A program made the translations under genes and the position numbers. Below are positions 8,763-17,560 of a DNA stretch of 64,000 nucleotides, piece after piece. The stretch spans positions 1 through 64,000 of the forward strand of contig JAUSOQ010000049.1 in NCBI GenBank assembly GCA_030655755.1, in the 5' to 3' direction. The notes beneath the pieces are model-generated. The model saw nothing but the letters and a program-made list of their open reading frames with translations, did no database searches and was not told where the DNA came from. Numbering within the stretch: the stretch's first letter is position 1; each line of letters opens with the position of its first letter. Origin of the DNA: Coriobacteriia bacterium. GTDB lineage: Bacteria > Actinomycetota > Coriobacteriia > Anaerosomatales > Anaerosomataceae.

Positions 8763-8796
8763 CCGTTCTATCGGATCAACCTGGCTGCAGGGGGTA

Positions 8797-10101
8797 GTGG
8801 ACTTGGGGAAGGGTGCGTTCAAGGGCGGCATTCATCCGCCGGACCGCAAGGCGGCGACTGCGGGCTGTCCGGTGCAATGGGCGCCGGTGCCCGCGCGCTT
8901 GGTGCTGCCGATGAGTCAGCATCTGGGCGCTCCGTGTGTGCCGACGGTCGAGAAGGGCCAGCACGTCGGTCGCGGTGAAGTCATAGGATCGGTGGATGCG
9001 CTTGTCAGCGCACCCGTGCACAGCCCCGTGGATGGCGAGGTCACTGCTATCGGCCCATGGCTGACGACAGGCGGCACGCGTGTTACGGCGGTGACGATCA
9101 CTCCCGATGCCGAGCAAGACCTCGAGTCCTACGTGCGCGTACAGGCGGATGACGCGCGAGCCATTGTGCGCGCTGCCGGTATCGTGGGCATGGGCGGCGC
9201 GACATTCCCGACTATGGTCAAGCTCATGCCGTCGGCCGACACGCCGGTGGACACGGTGATCCTCAACGGTTGCGAATGCGAACCGTTCCTGACATGTGAC
9301 CATCGGTTGATGCTCGAGATGCCCGAGAAGGTCGTGGAAGGGGCGCGCAAGATCACCGAGATCGTTGGTGCATCGCGTGCCGTGATCTGCCTTGAAGACA
9401 ACAAACCCGATGCGGTCGAAGCACTTCGCCGCGTCGCCGGGGATGGTGTGGAAGTGCGCGCACTTCCGACACACTACCCACAAGGCGCCGAGAAACAGCT
9501 TATCTGGGCGATCCTGCGCAAGGAGGTCTCGCACGGAAAGCTGCCGGCGACGACCGGAGCGCTCGTGCACAATGTTGCGACCGCAGCAGCGATCGCAGAT
9601 GCCATCGACACCGGTCGGCCGCTCATGGAGCGTGTCGTGACGGTGACGGGCAATGTGGCTCGGCCGGGCAACTATCGCGTCTTGCTCGGCACGCTCGTCT
9701 CCGACTTGCTTGAGTATGCCGGAGGAACCGTCGGCGAGGTCGGCAGGGTGATAGCGGGCGGTCCGATGACCGGTCCGGCGCTCGCGTCGCTCGATGTCCC
9801 GGTAGCCAAGGGTACGTCCGGGATCGTGGTCCTGCCTCTCAAGGATGCAGCTCCGAGGGTGGAGGACGATCAGCCGTGCATCAGGTGTGGTCGTTGTTCG
9901 GAAAGCTGCCCGATGTTCCTGCTCCCGTATGCGATCGGCAACTACGCTGCCAGAGGAGACTGGAACGGCGCCGGTCGCTTCAATCCGCTGGACTGCATCG
10001 AATGCGGATGCTGTTCTTTCGTGTGTCCCACCAACCGCCCGCTTGTCCAGCTGATCCGTCTGGCCAAAGCCGCTGCGATGCTGAAAGGGGTGAAGCCGTG
10101 A
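8797..10101 (+). CDS. rnfC: Electron transport complex Rnf, subunit C
   Basis: About 434 residues. RnfC is the peripheral NADH-side subunit of the ion-pumping ferredoxin:NAD+ oxidoreductase. Early features are GGIHPP and a biotinyl-like segment with SAPVHSPVDGEV. The Rossmann-like core contains GMGGATFPT and NGCECEPFLTCDH. Two [4Fe-4S] motifs follow, CIRCGRCSESCP and CIECGCCSFVCP. The start is GTG at 8797 or TTG at 8803; the AGGGGG at 8789-8794 has better spacing to the TTG. Its stop overlaps the rnfD start. Confidence 0.92.
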   Translation: MDLGKGAFKGGIHPPDRKAATAGCPVQWAPVPARLVLPMSQHLGAPCVPTVEKGQHVGRGEVIGSVDALVSAPVHSPVDGEVTAIGPWLTTGGTRVTAVTITPDAEQDLESYVRVQADDARAIVRAAGIVGMGGATFPTMVKLMPSADTPVDTVILNGCECEPFLTCDHRLMLEMPEKVVEGARKITEIVGASRAVICLEDNKPDAVEALRRVAGDGVEVRALPTHYPQGAEKQLIWAILRKEVSHGKLPATTGALVHNVATAAAIADAIDTGRPLMERVVTVTGNVARPGNYRVLLGTLVSDLLEYAGGTVGEVGRVIAGGPMTGPALASLDVPVAKGTSGIVVLPLKDAAPRVEDDQPCIRCGRCSESCPMFLLPYAIGNYAARGDWNGAGRFNPLDCIECGCCSFVCPTNRPLVQLIRLAKAAAMLKGVKP

Positions 10102-11105
10102 GCGCCGAGACGACAGTCGAGCGCCGGGCGGTCGTCGCCCCACCGCCGCACATCACGTCACCCGCTACGTGCAGCGGCATAATGCTGTGGGTCGTGATCG
10201 CTCTTGCGCCGGCCGCGCTGTGGGCGTGCGTCAGTATGGGAGTGCCGGCCATCCGCATGTTTGCACTCTCGGTCGGCTCGACACTCGCGACCGAGGCCGT
10301 ATGGAACGTGATCGCGAGAAAGCCCCAGACGCTGAAGGATGGCAGTGCGCTGGTGACCGGTGTGGTGCTCGCCATGAGCATGCCTCCTATGACTCCGTGG
10401 TGGATCGCGGTCGCTGCAGGATTCATCGCTATCGCTCTGGGCAAGATGCTTTTCGGTGGTCTGGGCTTCAACCTGTTCAACCCTGCGCTCGTGGGCCGAG
10501 CGTTCGTCCTCGTGTCGTGGGCCGGTGTCATGGCGTCGGCTCCTGGCCGAGGTTGGTTCAAGACGCTCGATGTCGCGGCTACCAGCGGATATGACGCGAT
10601 CACCGGCGCGACGAGACTGGCCGTTGCGGCAGCCGATCGTGCCGCGGGTGGGGTCTACGGGTTCGATCTCGCCGCCCAGTATCAGCCGCTGCTCTGGCGC
10701 AACCTCGAAGGTTCGCTCGGGGAGATCTCGGCGGCGTTGCTCATCCTCGGCGGTGTCGTTCTGCTTGCGAAGGGCATCATCGACTGGCGTATCCCGGTGG
10801 GCTACATCGGTACGATGGGTCTACTATCGTGGGCGTTCGGGTCCGACCCGATCTTCAACATACTCGCTGGCGGTGTTCTTCTCGGCGCGTTCTTCATGGC
10901 GACCGACTACGTCTCATCGCCCATGACGAGGAACGGACGTCTCGCGTTCGGTGTCGGGTGTGGCATGCTCAATGCCGTCGGCCGGTTCTACGGCTCGATG
11001 CCCGAGGCGACGACGTTCGCGATCCTGTTCATGAACGGGCTCGCACCCCTGCTTGATCGGGTGTTCAAACCGCGCGTCTTCGGGTGGGTGAAGCGAAATG
11101 GGTAA
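10098..11105 (+). CDS. rnfD: Electron transport complex Rnf, subunit D
   Basis: A polytopic membrane subunit of 335 residues. The family's covalent FMN site is visible as DAITGATRL, the flavin normally attached by a phosphoester to the threonine of the TGAT motif. Other landmarks are FNLFNPALVGRAF and the C-terminal FMNGLAPLLDR. The GTG start at 10098 overlaps the rnfC stop by 4 bp, and the gene's end overlaps rnfG by 8 bp. Covalent flavinylation would need an ApbE transferase, which is not encoded here. Confidence 0.93.
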   Translation: MSAETTVERRAVVAPPPHITSPATCSGIMLWVVIALAPAALWACVSMGVPAIRMFALSVGSTLATEAVWNVIARKPQTLKDGSALVTGVVLAMSMPPMTPWWIAVAAGFIAIALGKMLFGGLGFNLFNPALVGRAFVLVSWAGVMASAPGRGWFKTLDVAATSGYDAITGATRLAVAAADRAAGGVYGFDLAAQYQPLLWRNLEGSLGEISAALLILGGVVLLAKGIIDWRIPVGYIGTMGLLSWAFGSDPIFNILAGGVLLGAFFMATDYVSSPMTRNGRLAFGVGCGMLNAVGRFYGSMPEATTFAILFMNGLAPLLDRVFKPRVFGWVKRNG

Positions 11106-11682
11106 GTCGCTGAGGCTCGTGGTCGCCGTGGTCGTCACGTGCGTCGTCGCGGCGAGTGGTCTCGCGATCACGTACGGCGCGACCAAGGACCGCATCGCAG
11201 AGCAAGTACGGCTGGCCGAGGAGAATTCGCTCAAGGAGGTGCTTCCGGACGCTACCGAGTTCGTGGATGCAGGTCCGGACGTGCTGGCGGCTGCAAAGAC
11301 CGCTGCAGGTGATGTGGACTGTTCTGCGGTCTATCGTGCTGAGTCCGCTGATGGAGTTCTTGTCGGCTGGGGGCTGCTGGTCGCAGGACGCGGCTATGGC
11401 GGTCCGATACAGCTTGTTTTGGGATTGGACAGCTCCGGTAAAGTCACCGGTGTCACTATCCTCACTATGGCCGAGACCCCCGGTCTTGGGACCAAAGTGA
11501 AGAGCGAGGAGTGGTTCTTAGAGCAGTTCAAGGAGCTGCCCGAGGGGTTTGGCGTTGAGGACGTAAGGAAGCTGGATATGGTAAGCGGCTCTACGAAGTC
11601 GTCGCGAGGTGTCCGGAGCGGTATCGAGGCCGGCGGTCGCATCTATGCGGATGTGCTGTCTGGGCTTTCGGGGGGTGAGTGA
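11098..11682 (+). CDS. rnfG: Electron transport complex Rnf, subunit G
   Basis: The 194-residue protein has one N-terminal membrane helix (about residues 5-25) and an extracytoplasmic FMN-binding domain. It contains GYGGPIQLVLG, a MAETPGLGTK motif, and the flavinylation site as SGSTKSS, a variant of the usual SGATxT. It accepts electrons within the Rnf membrane chain. It is translationally coupled to rnfD and rnfE by short overlaps. Confidence 0.92.
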   Translation: MGKSLRLVVAVVVTCVVAASGLAITYGATKDRIAEQVRLAEENSLKEVLPDATEFVDAGPDVLAAAKTAAGDVDCSAVYRAESADGVLVGWGLLVAGRGYGGPIQLVLGLDSSGKVTGVTILTMAETPGLGTKVKSEEWFLEQFKELPEGFGVEDVRKLDMVSGSTKSSRGVRSGIEAGGRIYADVLSGLSGGE

Positions 11683-12317
11683 CAGTGGGTGAGTGGATCA
11701 AGACATTCAAACAGGGTCTTTCCATCGAGAACCCGCTCACGGTGCTCATGATCGGTCTGTGCGCCACACTCGCGGTTTCCACACAGGTGCAGGGCGCCCT
11801 GTTCATGGGACTGGCGGTCATCTTCGTACTCACGATGAGTAACGCCATCATCAGTACGTTTCGGAAGGTGATCCCCACCGAGGTGCGTATCCCGATCTTC
11901 ATCGTGATCATCGCGTCGTTCGTCACTATCGTCGACCTGACGATGAAGGCGTTCCTGCCGGGCGTCTACCAGTTCCTCGGTATCTGGATTCCCCTTATCG
12001 TCGTGAACTGTATCATCTTGGGTCGGGCGGAGGCGTTCGCCTATCACAACAAAGTGGGGCTGGCGGTTGCCGACGGGTTGGGTATGGGTGTCGGTTACTG
12101 GTTCGTCATTCTCGTCTTGGCCTTCATTCGTGAGCTGTTCGGCACCGGCAGGATCGCCGTCTTCGGTTCCACACTTTTGACACTGCCATCGGGCTACGCG
12201 CCCCCGGGACTCGTGCTGATGTTCCCCGGAGCGTTCTTCATCTTCGGCTTCATGATCGCGATCACGCGTGCGGTCAGTGAGCGCGCCGCCAAGCGCAGGA
12301 AGGCGGTGGCGTCATGA
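11679..12317 (+). CDS. rnfE: Electron transport complex Rnf, subunit E
   Basis: A hydrophobic 212-residue subunit with about six membrane helices. Conserved RnfE segments include the N-terminal NPLTVLMIGLCATLAVST and NCIILGRAEAFA in the middle. Together with RnfA it forms the symmetrical membrane core that holds an iron-sulfur centre and couples electron flow to ion movement. The start is GTG at 11679, overlapping the rnfG stop; a GTG two codons later is an alternative. It overlaps rnfA by 4 bp. Confidence 0.93.
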   Translation: MTVGEWIKTFKQGLSIENPLTVLMIGLCATLAVSTQVQGALFMGLAVIFVLTMSNAIISTFRKVIPTEVRIPIFIVIIASFVTIVDLTMKAFLPGVYQFLGIWIPLIVVNCIILGRAEAFAYHNKVGLAVADGLGMGVGYWFVILVLAFIRELFGTGRIAVFGSTLLTLPSGYAPPGLVLMFPGAFFIFGFMIAITRAVSERAAKRRKAVAS

Positions 12318-12940
12318 ATACTATTGGCCAGCTTGCGTTGCTCTTCATCGGTGCCGCTCTCATCAACAATATCCTGCTGACGAGGTTCATCGGTCTCTGC
12401 CCGTTCTTCGGCGTCTCCGGCAACTTCGAGACATCGCTCGGGATGAGTCTCGCCGTCGTCTTCGTCATGACTCTGGCCTCGACAGCGACGTGGGTCGTAT
12501 GGACGTTCGCGCTGGAGCCGCTCGGGGTGGGGGAGTTCCTCTACATCCCTGCATTCATCCTCATCATCGCATCGCTCGTGCAGTTCGTTGAGATGTACAT
12601 GCGCAAGGTGAGCCCCGTGCTATACCGCGCCATGGGGATATACCTGCCGCTCATCACGACCAACTGTGCCGTGCTCGCCACCGCGACCGAGGCGGCGAAG
12701 CCCGGCTTCTTCAAGATGAACATCGATCTGGGTGCATCGCTCGGTCTGGGGGAGGCGCTCATCTACACGCTCGGCGTGTCCATTGGATTCGGGTTCGCGC
12801 TGCTGACGTTCTCCGCTCTTCGGGAGCGGCTCGAGATCGCACCGGTGCCGCGCGTCATGAAGGGTACCCCGATGGCGTTCATCACTGCTGGACTACTCTC
12901 GCTCGCCTATGTCGGTATCGCCGGCTGGTTCGGGCTGTAA
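12314..12940 (+). CDS. rnfA: Electron transport complex Rnf, subunit A
   Basis: This 208-residue six-helix membrane subunit is paralogous to RnfE. The signatures NNILLTRFIGLCPFFGVS near the N-terminus and LPLITTNCAVL in the middle are typical, including the cysteines that hold the intramembrane cluster in the RnfA/RnfE pair. It overlaps rnfE by 4 bp and precedes rnfB by 9 bp. Confidence 0.94.
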   Translation: MNTIGQLALLFIGAALINNILLTRFIGLCPFFGVSGNFETSLGMSLAVVFVMTLASTATWVVWTFALEPLGVGEFLYIPAFILIIASLVQFVEMYMRKVSPVLYRAMGIYLPLITTNCAVLATATEAAKPGFFKMNIDLGASLGLGEALIYTLGVSIGFGFALLTFSALRERLEIAPVPRVMKGTPMAFITAGLLSLAYVGIAGWFGL

Positions 12941-12949
12941 GGGGGAACT

Positions 12950-13846
12950 GTGGATCTGATGCTTGTACTCAAGGCCGTCGTGGCGCTCAGTGCGCTTGGC
13001 CTCGTCACGTCCGCGGTCCTTTCAACGGCGGCCCGTAGATTCCACATCGAGGTCGATCCGCGCGTGGAGGCTGTTGCCGCGATCCTGCCCGGGTCGAACT
13101 GCGGCGCTTGCGGCAATCCGTCATGTTTCGCGGTTGCCGAGGGGATCGTCTCGGGAGCGCTGCCGGTAAACTCGTGCGTAGCCGGTGGACAGAGTGTCGC
13201 CGATGGCATAGCGGTGTTGATGGGTGCCGAGGCGTGTGCCGTGGCGTCCGTTGTGTCGATTCGCAGCTGCGGAGGCGGCGTGAACGCCGAGCGCGCGTAC
13301 GATTACGGCGGTGTTCGTTCCTGCGCTGCTGTTGCTCGCCTGGCAGGTGGAGCCATCGTGTGCAGTGCGGGTTGTCTCGGATATGGAGACTGCGTGAAGG
13401 CGTGTCCTTTTGGCGCCATCGTGATGGACGAGCGCGGTCTTCCGGTGATCGATCTCGATGCGTGTACCGGATGTGGCATCTGCGTCCGTGAGTGTCCCCG
13501 TGGAGGGGCAGGGCTGCTCGCACTCGTGCAAGAGAATGCTCCGGTCGTCGTGCGATGCAACGCTCATGACAAGGTGAAGGGTCGCAAAGATGCATGTTCG
13601 GTCTGTTGTATCGCATGCAAGAAGTGCGAGCGTGCGTGTCCGTCGGATGCCATTCATGTCGTGGACATGCTCGCGGTGATCGACTATGAGAAATGCACCG
13701 GGTGTGGGACATGTGTCGCCGTATGTCCGCAGAACTGTATCGATGTGCATGGCCGTGCTTCCGGCATCTCCTCGGTCGCCGCGGATGGCAAAGGAAAGGA
13801 CGCCCCGGGTTTTGAGATCGAGGCTGTCGATGGGGCGGTGGAGTAG
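12950..13846 (+). CDS. rnfB: Electron transport complex Rnf, subunit B (ferredoxin-side iron-sulfur protein)
   Basis: This 298-residue protein begins with a membrane anchor (about residues 5-25) and then a four-Cys Fe-S domain with LPGSNCGACGNPSC. Several [4Fe-4S] ferredoxin motifs follow: a CVKACPFGA type, CTGCGICVRECP, CIACKKCERACP and CTGCGTCVAVCP. RnfB is the entry point for electrons from reduced ferredoxin. GTG start at 12950 with GGGGGA just upstream. It ends the classic rnfCDGEAB order and is followed after 6 bp by a NusG-domain-II gene. Confidence 0.94.
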   Translation: MDLMLVLKAVVALSALGLVTSAVLSTAARRFHIEVDPRVEAVAAILPGSNCGACGNPSCFAVAEGIVSGALPVNSCVAGGQSVADGIAVLMGAEACAVASVVSIRSCGGGVNAERAYDYGGVRSCAAVARLAGGAIVCSAGCLGYGDCVKACPFGAIVMDERGLPVIDLDACTGCGICVRECPRGGAGLLALVQENAPVVVRCNAHDKVKGRKDACSVCCIACKKCERACPSDAIHVVDMLAVIDYEKCTGCGTCVAVCPQNCIDVHGRASGISSVAADGKGKDAPGFEIEAVDGAVE

Positions 13847-13852
13847 TCGATC

Positions 13853-14221
13853 ATGACGACTCGAGGTGACCGCATACTCGTGCTTGTGATCGCCATCGTG
13901 GCGGTCCTTGCCATTCCGGTGCTGGCGGCAGCGTCGTCGGGTCAGGATAGCAGTCAGGCTGTGGTGACCGGTCCTGCTGGGCGCACGGTCCTCGACTTAG
14001 GTGTTGACCGGACTATCGTGGTCCAAGGACTTTGCGGCGATGTCGTGGTCGAGGTGTCCAACGGCACGGTCCGCGTGGTGGAGTCCACCTGTCCCGACAA
14101 GGTCTGCGTGCGCAGCGGTGCACTTGACTCGCATGGCGGAGTGGTTGCATGCGTGCCCAATGGCGTCACCGTGGTCGTCGGCGCCGAAGGAGAGCGAGGG
14201 CTCGATGCGATCGTCCGCTGA
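13853..14221 (+). CDS. NusG domain II-containing extracytoplasmic protein
   Basis: A 122-residue protein with an N-terminal hydrophobic helix (about residues 7-27), which is a signal or anchor, and a small beta domain. The signature VVESTCPDKVCVRSGAL and the later VACVPNGV match the NusG domain II-like family that often sits beside Rnf, flavin-transfer and Gx-transporter genes. It is not a transcription factor: the NGN domain is absent and it is predicted outside the membrane. Exact function is unknown. It overlaps the next gene by 17 bp. Confidence 0.85.
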   Translation: MTTRGDRILVLVIAIVAVLAIPVLAAASSGQDSSQAVVTGPAGRTVLDLGVDRTIVVQGLCGDVVVEVSNGTVRVVESTCPDKVCVRSGALDSHGGVVACVPNGVTVVVGAEGERGLDAIVR

Positions 14222-14753
14222 GGCGTCGCTGCATCTTGGAGCGAACACAAGTGACGGAGCACGGAGTGTTGCGCTCGGGGCTATGCTCCTGGTGTGTGCC
14301 GTCGCACTCGGATTGGTCGAGTCCTGGTTGTTGGTCTGGTCTCCCGTGCCATGGCTGCGCATCGGTCTCGCGAACGTCGCCGTCCTGGTCGCTTTAGCGT
14401 GTATCGGTCCGCGTTCCGCGCTCGCGGTGAGTCTGCTTCGGGTGATGCTTGTCGGCGTTGCGACAGGTACGCTCTTCGGCCCCGGAACCGTACTCGCCGT
14501 GTCAGGTGCTGTGTGTGCACTCGTTGCCATGCTGTTGGTACGTGCTGCGGGTGCGCGCTTCTCGATCATCGGGTGGTCGGTCGCTGGCGCCTCCGCGCAT
14601 GTGTTGGGGCAGTTTCTTGCGGCTGCACTGGTCACAGGTTCGGCCGCTATCGTTTCTCTTGTGCCCGTGTCCGTCCTTGCGAGCCTCTTCCTCGGCATCG
14701 CGACTGGGCTTATCGCCCGGCCTGTTATCTCCCGCGTGATGCCAGCGGTGTGA
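14205..14753 (+). CDS. Gx transporter / heptaprenyl diphosphate synthase component I-like membrane protein
   Basis: The 182-residue hydrophobic protein has about five membrane helices. WLRIGLANVAVLVAL matches the HepS-N/Gx transporter family motif with LGLANI-type spacing. Annotation as a prenyl synthase subunit is historical; the family looks like small ECF-type membrane proteins. The frame is open upstream, but the ATG at 14205 is used because earlier codons lie in the NusG-II gene. In many anaerobes this protein is found with NusG-II proteins and Rnf-like complexes, as here. Confidence 0.8.
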   Translation: MRSSAEASLHLGANTSDGARSVALGAMLLVCAVALGLVESWLLVWSPVPWLRIGLANVAVLVALACIGPRSALAVSLLRVMLVGVATGTLFGPGTVLAVSGAVCALVAMLLVRAAGARFSIIGWSVAGASAHVLGQFLAAALVTGSAAIVSLVPVSVLASLFLGIATGLIARPVISRVMPAV

Positions 14754-14772
14754 TGACAGAAAGGGGCGCGAG

Positions 14773-15435
14773 ATGGCGCCGCGACTGGTAGGAAGATCGA
14801 TTGACGCTCGGACGCTCGTGCTCGAGGGTCGCGCCGATTCTGTCGCGGACGCGGCTTTAGTGTCGGTCATGCTCGGTTGTCCCGAAGACGATATCGTGCG
14901 AGGGCTGCTGGTAGAACATCCGATGCCGGACGCGTTCTGGCGGGTCTCGGCGGAGGACTTGACCTCACGCCCGGGTGTTGGGCCTGCCGCTGCAGCTCGT
15001 CTGCTTGCCTCGTTGGAGATGAGTCGGCGGTGGGCGTCGTGGCCGAGCAATAAGCGCCCTGTCATATCCACGCCGGAGGATGTCGTCCGGATATGCGGTC
15101 CGCAGTTCAGAGGTCTGGATCGTGAGCATTTCTGGGCGCTGGCGCTCAACACCAAGAATCAGTTGCTGCGCACCGTGGAGATATCCATCGGTAGCCTGAA
15201 CGCGTCGATCGTTCATCCGCGCGAACTCTACAAAGAGGCGATCCGACTCTCTGCGGCGTCGATCGTCGTCGTTCATAATCACCCGAGTGGAGACCCGACT
15301 CCGTCGAGCGCAGACCTGCAACTCACGCGGCGACTCATCAAAGCAGGAGATGTCATCGGTATCGAGCTCCTCGATCACGTGATCATCGGTGACGGGGGCG
15401 AACACGCAAGCATCCGCGATCTCGGGTTCATGTAG
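14773..15435 (+). CDS. radC: RadC family JAB/MPN-domain protein
   Basis: At 220 residues it has a helix-hairpin-helix region (SRPGVGPAAAARLLASLE) and a C-terminal JAB1/MPN metalloprotease-like domain. The JAMM motif is HNHPSGDPTPSSAD, with a conserved YKEAIRLSAASIVVVHNH upstream. RadC was long called a DNA repair protein, but its biochemical role is unsettled. ATG at 14773 follows AAGGGGCG. The gene is 19 bp from the preceding membrane protein gene and is followed by a terminator-like hairpin. Confidence 0.93.
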   Translation: MAPRLVGRSIDARTLVLEGRADSVADAALVSVMLGCPEDDIVRGLLVEHPMPDAFWRVSAEDLTSRPGVGPAAAARLLASLEMSRRWASWPSNKRPVISTPEDVVRICGPQFRGLDREHFWALALNTKNQLLRTVEISIGSLNASIVHPRELYKEAIRLSAASIVVVHNHPSGDPTPSSADLQLTRRLIKAGDVIGIELLDHVIIGDGGEHASIRDLGFM

Positions 15436-15463
15436 GTCGAACACATACAACGACCTGCGGTGT

Positions 15464-15472
15464 TGATATACT
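15464..15472 (+). promoter_or_regulatory. Candidate extended -10 element upstream of mreB
   Basis: TGATATACT at 15464-15472 fits an extended -10 (TGN followed by TATACT) without a convincing -35. A second possible -10, TAGACT with TG upstream, lies at 15511-15516. Either would place the hairpin at 15539-15565 inside the mreB leader. Confidence 0.4.
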
Positions 15473-15538
15473 GATGCCGGGCTTCGACCGGGCCTCGCGG
15501 TGTGCTGTGCTAGACTTGCCAGGATGTGCGGATGCGAC

Positions 15539-15575
15539 CGCGCGGCATCGGACGGTTGCCGCGCGTTCTTTTGCT
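15539..15575 (+). terminator. Rho-independent terminator-like hairpin between radC and mreB
   Basis: A perfect 9-bp stem, CGCGCGGCA (15539-15547) with TGCCGCGCG (15557-15565), has a 9-nt loop and is followed by TTCTTTTGCTT. It can end the rnf/radC transcript. Because promoter-like elements lie upstream of it, it could also act as an attenuator in the mreB leader. Confidence 0.65.
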
Positions 15576-15637
15576 TGCCCAGCGAGATGGGCTGAGCGCT
15601 CGCGACGAAGGTGTCGCAGCGTTGAAAGGAGAGCGAC

Positions 15638-16678
15638 TTGTCGCTTGTAGATATGTTCTTCAATTCCTGGGGCGGCGATATGGCCGTTGACCTCGGCACA
15701 GCGAACACGCTCGTGTCGGTTCGAGGTCGCGGTATCGTGCTGATCGAGCCGTCGGTCGTCGCTATCGAGAAAGAGACGAAGCGCGTTCTTGCGGTGGGGA
15801 TCGAGGCCAAGCGCATGCTCGGGCGTACCCCGGGTTCGATCGTTGCTATCCGACCACTGAAAGACGGTGTCATCGCGGACTTCGAAGTGACGGAAGCGAT
15901 GCTGCGTTACTTCATCAACAAGACGCGTGTGAAGCGCTTCCCCTGGCAGCCCAAGCCTCGTGTGGTCGTCTGCGTTCCATCAGGTGTGACCGAGGTCGAG
16001 AAGCGAGCCGTGTTCGAGGCGACGATGCAGGCAGGAGCCAGGAGTGCCTATCTGATCGAGGAGCCGATGGCTGCGGCGATCGGAGCGGGTCTTCCCATCC
16101 AGGAACCGACCGGCAACATGGTCGTCGATATCGGTGGTGGTACGACCGAGGTGGCCGTCATATCGCTTGGCGGGATCGTCGTGGCGCAATCCATTCGCAT
16201 CGGCGGGGATGAGTTCGACGAAGCGATCATTGCTCATATCAAGAAGGAGTACAACGTCTTGATCGGTGAGCGCACGTCCGAGGAGATAAAGTTCGAGATC
16301 GGATCGGCGTACCCCTTAGCCGAGGAACTCGATGTCGAAGTGCGCGGGCGCGACCTTCTGACGGGGCTACCTCGGACGATACAAGTCTCATCTGAGGAGA
16401 TCCGCACGGCGGTGGAGGAGCCTATGAGTGCCATCGTCGGGGCGATCAAGAGCACTCTTGAGAAGACGCCACCTGAACTCTCCGGTGACGTCATGGAATA
16501 CGGTATCGTCCTCACGGGCGGTGGCGCGCTGCTCAAGGCGATCGACGATCGCTTGCGCTATGAGACGGGCATGCCCGTCCATGTCTCGGAGAATGCGCTC
16601 ATCAACGTGGTACTCGGCTCAGCGATGGCCCTGGAGGAGATCGACGTCCTCAAGAAGGTCCTCACGGTCTCGCGGTAG
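15638..16678 (+). CDS. mreB: Rod shape-determining protein MreB
   Basis: A 346-residue actin-like ATPase that forms membrane-associated filaments guiding lateral wall synthesis. Visible motifs are the phosphate-1 loop [22 protein letters not shown], the phosphate-2 loop [12 protein letters not shown], and the adenosine motif LTGGGALL. The start is TTG at 15638, supported by AAAGGAGAG immediately upstream and by the family N-terminus ([18 protein letters not shown]). It heads mreB-mreC-mreD-mrdA-rodA. Confidence 0.96.
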   Translation: MSLVDMFFNSWGGDMAVDLGTANTLVSVRGRGIVLIEPSVVAIEKETKRVLAVGIEAKRMLGRTPGSIVAIRPLKDGVIADFEVTEAMLRYFINKTRVKRFPWQPKPRVVVCVPSGVTEVEKRAVFEATMQAGARSAYLIEEPMAAAIGAGLPIQEPTGNMVVDIGGGTTEVAVISLGGIVVAQSIRIGGDEFDEAIIAHIKKEYNVLIGERTSEEIKFEIGSAYPLAEELDVEVRGRDLLTGLPRTIQVSSEEIRTAVEEPMSAIVGAIKSTLEKTPPELSGDVMEYGIVLTGGGALLKAIDDRLRYETGMPVHVSENALINVVLGSAMALEEIDVLKKVLTVSR

Positions 16679-16696
16679 GCCGGGAGGCAGGATGCG

Positions 16697-17560
16697 ATGA
16701 AGGTCACTCTTCAAGATCCGAAGCGCGGCAACCCTGTGCTGCTTATCGCGCTGATCGTGGCATCCCTTGTCCTGGTGACCGTGTACTTCCGCGAAGGCGA
16801 CAACGGTATCGTGCACAAGACGCGAAGTGGGATGCTCGGTATCGTTGCGCCGCTCGAGAGGATCGGTAATGCGATCGCATCACCGATCGAGGCTGTCGGC
16901 GGATGGTTCTCGGGTCTCGCCGTCTCAAGTCAAGACATGGATACCTTGCGCACCCAGAACGATGAGTTACGACAGCGTCTCGCCGAGCTTGAAGAGGCGC
17001 GTCAGGAGAATGACCGCCTTCGGGAACTCGTCGAGTTCGCCGAGGAACGCAAGCTTGTCAAGGTCGGCGCTCGAGTGATCGGTCGTCCGACCAGCTCTTG
17101 GGATGGCGTTATCACCATCGATCGCGGTTCTGTCGACAGGATAGAGGCGGGGATGCCCGTGCTGGCGGCTCAGGGGCTGCTGGGACAGGTGTTCGAGGTC
17201 TCCGGTCATGCTGCGAAGGTGAGGCTGATCACCGACCAGCGTAGTGGCGTCGCCGCGATGGTGCAATCCACACGGGTGGTGGGTGTCGTCAGAGGTTCGA
17301 TCGAAGGTGAGCTGACGCTCGATTTCGTGTCTGCTGAAACTACCCCAGTCGTCGGGGATGTGATAATCACGTCCGGTCTCGGAGGCGTATATCCGAAGGG
17401 ACTCGTGATCGGTGACGTCACCTCGGTGGACATGCGTCGGGGCGAGCTTTTCCTGCGCATCGGGCTGGTCTCGAGGGTTCCGGTCAGCCAACTCGAAGAA
17501 GTGTTGATCTTGGTTGGTCCGGTCGTCGAGACTGATACAGAAGGCGGTGGCGTGGAGTGA
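16697..17560 (+). CDS. mreC: Rod shape-determining protein MreC
   Basis: This 287-residue protein has an N-terminal membrane helix (about residues 14-32), a coiled coil (about 75-115) rich in LRQRLAELEEARQEN-type heptads, then the beta-barrel MreC core. Core motifs include VIGRPTSSWDG, AAQGLLGQVFEV, LITDQRSGVAA and TSGLGGVYPKGLVIG. MreC bridges MreB, MreD and PBP2 outside the membrane. ATG at 16697 with GGGAGG upstream. It overlaps mreD by 4 bp. Confidence 0.94.
   Translation: MKVTLQDPKRGNPVLLIALIVASLVLVTVYFREGDNGIVHKTRSGMLGIVAPLERIGNAIASPIEAVGGWFSGLAVSSQDMDTLRTQNDELRQRLAELEEARQENDRLRELVEFAEERKLVKVGARVIGRPTSSWDGVITIDRGSVDRIEAGMPVLAAQGLLGQVFEVSGHAAKVRLITDQRSGVAAMVQSTRVVGVVRGSIEGELTLDFVSAETTPVVGDVIITSGLGGVYPKGLVIGDVTSVDMRRGELFLRIGLVSRVPVSQLEEVLILVGPVVETDTEGGGVE

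Noticed and set aside
8776-10143. 455-codon antisense open frame opposite rnfC
   Set aside because: RnfC on the + strand has complete family motifs including two [4Fe-4S] sites. The antisense frame is a by-product of G+C-rich codon use.
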